Positions 61,573-64,000 of a DNA stretch of 64,000 nt are shown here, piece by piece. Origin of the DNA: Phlegmacium glaucopus (lineage: Eukaryota; Basidiomycota; Agaricomycetes; Agaricales; Cortinariaceae); NCBI GenBank assembly GCA_015039465.1, contig MU130379.1:534342-598341 (forward strand), given 5' to 3'. Below the pieces are notes generated by a model. That model had not been told where the DNA came from. It ran no database searches and was given only the letters and a program-made list of their open reading frames with translations. Every line of letters starts with the position of its first letter. The stretch's first letter is position 1. The position numbers and the translations under genes are program-made.

Positions 61573-62496
61573 CTAAACTTCATCACATAACACAGACTGT
61601 GAATACAAAGTAGATCCTTGCTTTGTATTTAGAATGTCATAGACCTGTAATAATATAGACTTTAGTATAACTCTCGAGTAAAAGATAGTACAAATAAATA
61701 CCTCCTTAGGTGGGTTCAAGCCTAAAGCTTGTGCTCTCTCCCATCGTTCAAGCCGAGGAATTCCAACACATGGGCCATACTCATATGATCTGGCCAAATG
61801 AATCAGCTTACGCGAACTAAGAAAGAAAAAGAAAAAGCGATCACAAATCAAACACTCGAAGAATCTCGTCTATCTTATTTTGATTTCCCGCGTGTACTTT
61901 GGGGGTTATAATGAAATGTCGCAGACAAGGTAGTATTCAATTGACTCACTAGTAGGCAAATGGCCCATTTTGTTCCTCACCTCAGCATGGTGTTTGTTCC
62001 ATTTGCGGTCTTTTACGTCGAGCTCAGGCTTTTCGTCTGCAAACTTTCCCGGGACGGTCTTTGAGACATCGTCGGGTCGGGCCTTGGAAGCTTTCAATGA
62101 AATTGTTCCAAGTTTTGTTGTAGCTGACGCAATGGCCTTCTGCTCCTGAGGCGATTTCTTAGTTGTCGTGTGCTTATCTGCCGCTCTGGTCTGAGCGCGT
62201 GTTCCAGGAGATGTAGGTTTTTTGTCATCCTCTGGTACATCTGGAAAAGTTTGGATTTCATCTCCGTCTTCGTTGTCACTGAGTTGAAGCTCTATGTCGT
62301 CAGAATCATCCTCGGCACTATTTACAGAATTGATAGATTCGGGTGCTGGAGTAGGGTTGCTCTGCTTCAGAGTTTTGGATTTACTTGTAGCATTGTTGGA
62401 CGCGACGCGCTTGACAGTCGCAAAAGAAAGTGTTCCCTGTTTAAGGGGTTCCTGGCGTTTACTGGACGAATTGGCTGATGATTTTGAAGACATCAA
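61573..62496 (-). CDS. POLD4: DNA polymerase delta small subunit (POLD4/Cdm1-like)
   Basis: Smallest, accessory subunit of the replicative polymerase delta. The N-terminus has a PCNA-interaction-like motif (KQGTLSFATVKR) and a disordered acidic/basic region with EDDSDDIELQLSDNEDGD. The conserved C-terminal part is split over exons: KMGHLPT, then KVHAGNQNKIDEILRVFDL, then SYEYGPCVGIPRLERWERA, QALGLNPPKE and VYDILNTKQG, stopping at 61573. These are the family's hallmark residues. MMSSKSS gives two adjacent ATGs (62496, 62493). Confidence 0.82.
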
Positions 62497-62739
62497 TATA
62501 CTGCCTTAATTCAAATTATAGAATTGGATTGGTTCGAGCGACGAGCGCAATGGTAAGGGGTAGTTGGAACTTGTGGATTGATCGTTGTCGATTTTGAACC
62601 TCCTATCATGGGTCACCTGACGCGTCGGTACCGATTTGTGTCGACATTGTTTTCCCTTTTTCAGGGTCAAATTGGTGACAGTCACACCTTGACTGACCGT
62701 CAACCTTATCATTCACATCCTACGAGAGCGTCTTTCGCA

Positions 62740-64000
62740 ATGTCTACTTCATCGAAACCCGAACTCACTGCCGAGCAGATTCAGAAACTGCAAGCAAAGT
62801 TTACTCAATTCCGTATCCTCGTGATCGGCCGAGCCAACGCAGGCAAGACAACAATCCTGCGAAAACTCTGCAACGCTACAGGAGAACCGACGATCCTCGA
62901 TCAGTATGGTACAGAGGTGAAGTATACGGTGAAATTTCATACCAGGTATTGACATCCATGCCCATGATCCCAGATCGAGTCATCGGTCCTTGATCCATCC
63001 GTGAAGGTAAGTGGTTCATGTATAGTAATGTTGGGTTATGTTCAACTGATATCCCCACATTGTATAGCGTGGAGAGCATAACATTAAGAATGAAATGATA
63101 TTTAAGAACAATCCTGGATTTATCTTTCATGACTCCCGTGGTTTTGAAGCTGGTGGTGTTCAAGAGTTAAAGCTGGTACAGGAATTCATCAAAGAGTGTT
63201 CAAGGGCAAAAAATGTGAAGGAGCAACTTCACGCAATCTGGTGTGTTAGTACTTGCCTTTAGAGAATAAATTTCCTCACAGAGAAATAGGTACTGCATTC
63301 CAACAAGCGATGATCGGCCAATCACTGCAGCAGAGAAGAAGTTTTTCAATGAATGTGGGACAGGGCTTGGTATGTGTGTTGTCTTATCAATATTTTACCA
63401 TGAAAGATGACTCTGTGAAGTACCAGTAATTGTCTTGTGGACCAAGACTGACTCTCTTGATGTTCCTAAAATCAAGCAACTCATGAAGGAAGGTAAAAGT
63501 AGGGCTGAGGCAATGCAAGAAGCTCCCCAAAAAGCCTGGATTGATTTTGAACAGAGCATTCATCAAAGGTTTGAAGAGTTCAAATATCCACCCAAAGCAT
63601 ATGTTGTATTTCGAAGTAAGTGTTATGGTTGTTAATAACTATTTGGCTAATGATGTTGTGCAGAGATGCATGAGCCTGGAGCTGATTGTAAAGACTTGAT
63701 TGAAAAAACAGCAGCTGCACTCTCTAGTGAAGAATTACAACAGCTCTTTCTTTCAACACAGCAAAACAATGTTGAGTTGTGTATGGCATATGGAATTAGG
63801 AGGTGGGGAACCATCATTTTTAAATTTACCACTTTAACATAATTCCTAGAATTATGAATAAGACATCCAGTTGGCTGAAGTATTTCAAGAAGGATAAAAG
63901 AGATGGGGCATATTGTATGGCAAGTGTGCTGGACTATTTTCCACATATAGTGGTATGTATTTGGTCAAACCAAAATAAGCCATTGACAACTAATAGAATT
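62740..64000 (+). CDS. P-loop GTPase, copy 2, 5' part (runs off the right edge)
   Basis: Close duplicate of the gene at 1856. Exons are 62740-62916, 62974-63006, 63068-63240, 63290-63369, 63427-63615, 63664-63802 and 63850-63952, totalling 298 codons, again ending in phase 0 at FPHIV|GTATGT. It has the same G1 (GRANAGKTT) and G4 (WTKTD). The switch-II-like motif reads HDSRGFE, where copy 1 has Cys for Arg. Exon 2 is one codon shorter (IESSVLDPSVK). Introns are as alike as exons, so the duplication is recent. The window ends inside the intron that, in copy 1, leads into the microexon array. Confidence 0.85.

Overview
The window comes from a basidiomycete fungus, most likely an Agaricomycete. 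Genes are cut by many short GT-AG introns of about 50-60 nt. The transposons are Plavaka elements, a basidiomycete-specific group with a companion DUF6532-type gene, together with a PIF/Harbinger element carrying a Myb/SANT partner gene. The host genes (SNT2, DOA4, YRB2/RanBP3, ALG5, POLD4) are ordinary fungal housekeeping genes.

Layout. 1-421: 5' part of an unknown gene. 422-1855: degraded repeat sequence. 1856-6014: a P-loop GTPase gene. Its 3' half contains a 2.4-kb chain of intron-like units separated by exactly three bases, which I read as a candidate array of one-codon microexons. A second GTPase copy starts at 62740 and runs off the right edge. 6157-25496: one 19.3-kb PIF/Harbinger element with 75-bp terminal inverted repeats and a TAA target duplication. 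Two Plavaka elements (7771-14322 and 15118-24914) sit inside its transposase gene, and LTR-type insertions sit inside the second Plavaka. All transposon genes carry stops or frameshifts.

The second Plavaka also contains an 881-base gap (19713-20593) followed by a block (20594-22867) that appears to be written backwards without complementing. Read backwards, the block contains the first exons of the companion gene, the start of the transposase on the opposite strand, and an LTR with a 5-bp target duplication. All of these join exactly to the sequence outside it. This is almost certainly an assembly error.

25497-29029 holds transposon debris and two small doubtful genes. The gene-rich right half follows: a multi-pass membrane protein (29030-30565, +); ALG5, a Yrb2/RanBP3-like Ran-binding protein and a hybrid histidine kinase, collinear on minus (31519-40066); SNT2 (+); DOA4-like deubiquitinase (-); a 4-kb gene-poor stretch with strong palindromes; a second membrane protein paralogous to the first (53896-55130, +); an Msd1/SSX2IP-like spindle-pole protein (+); an FAD-dependent aromatic hydroxylase (-); and the small subunit of DNA polymerase delta (-). 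These host genes do not form a pathway. Splice sites were called by eye from reading frame and GT-AG consensus, so exon limits are predictions.
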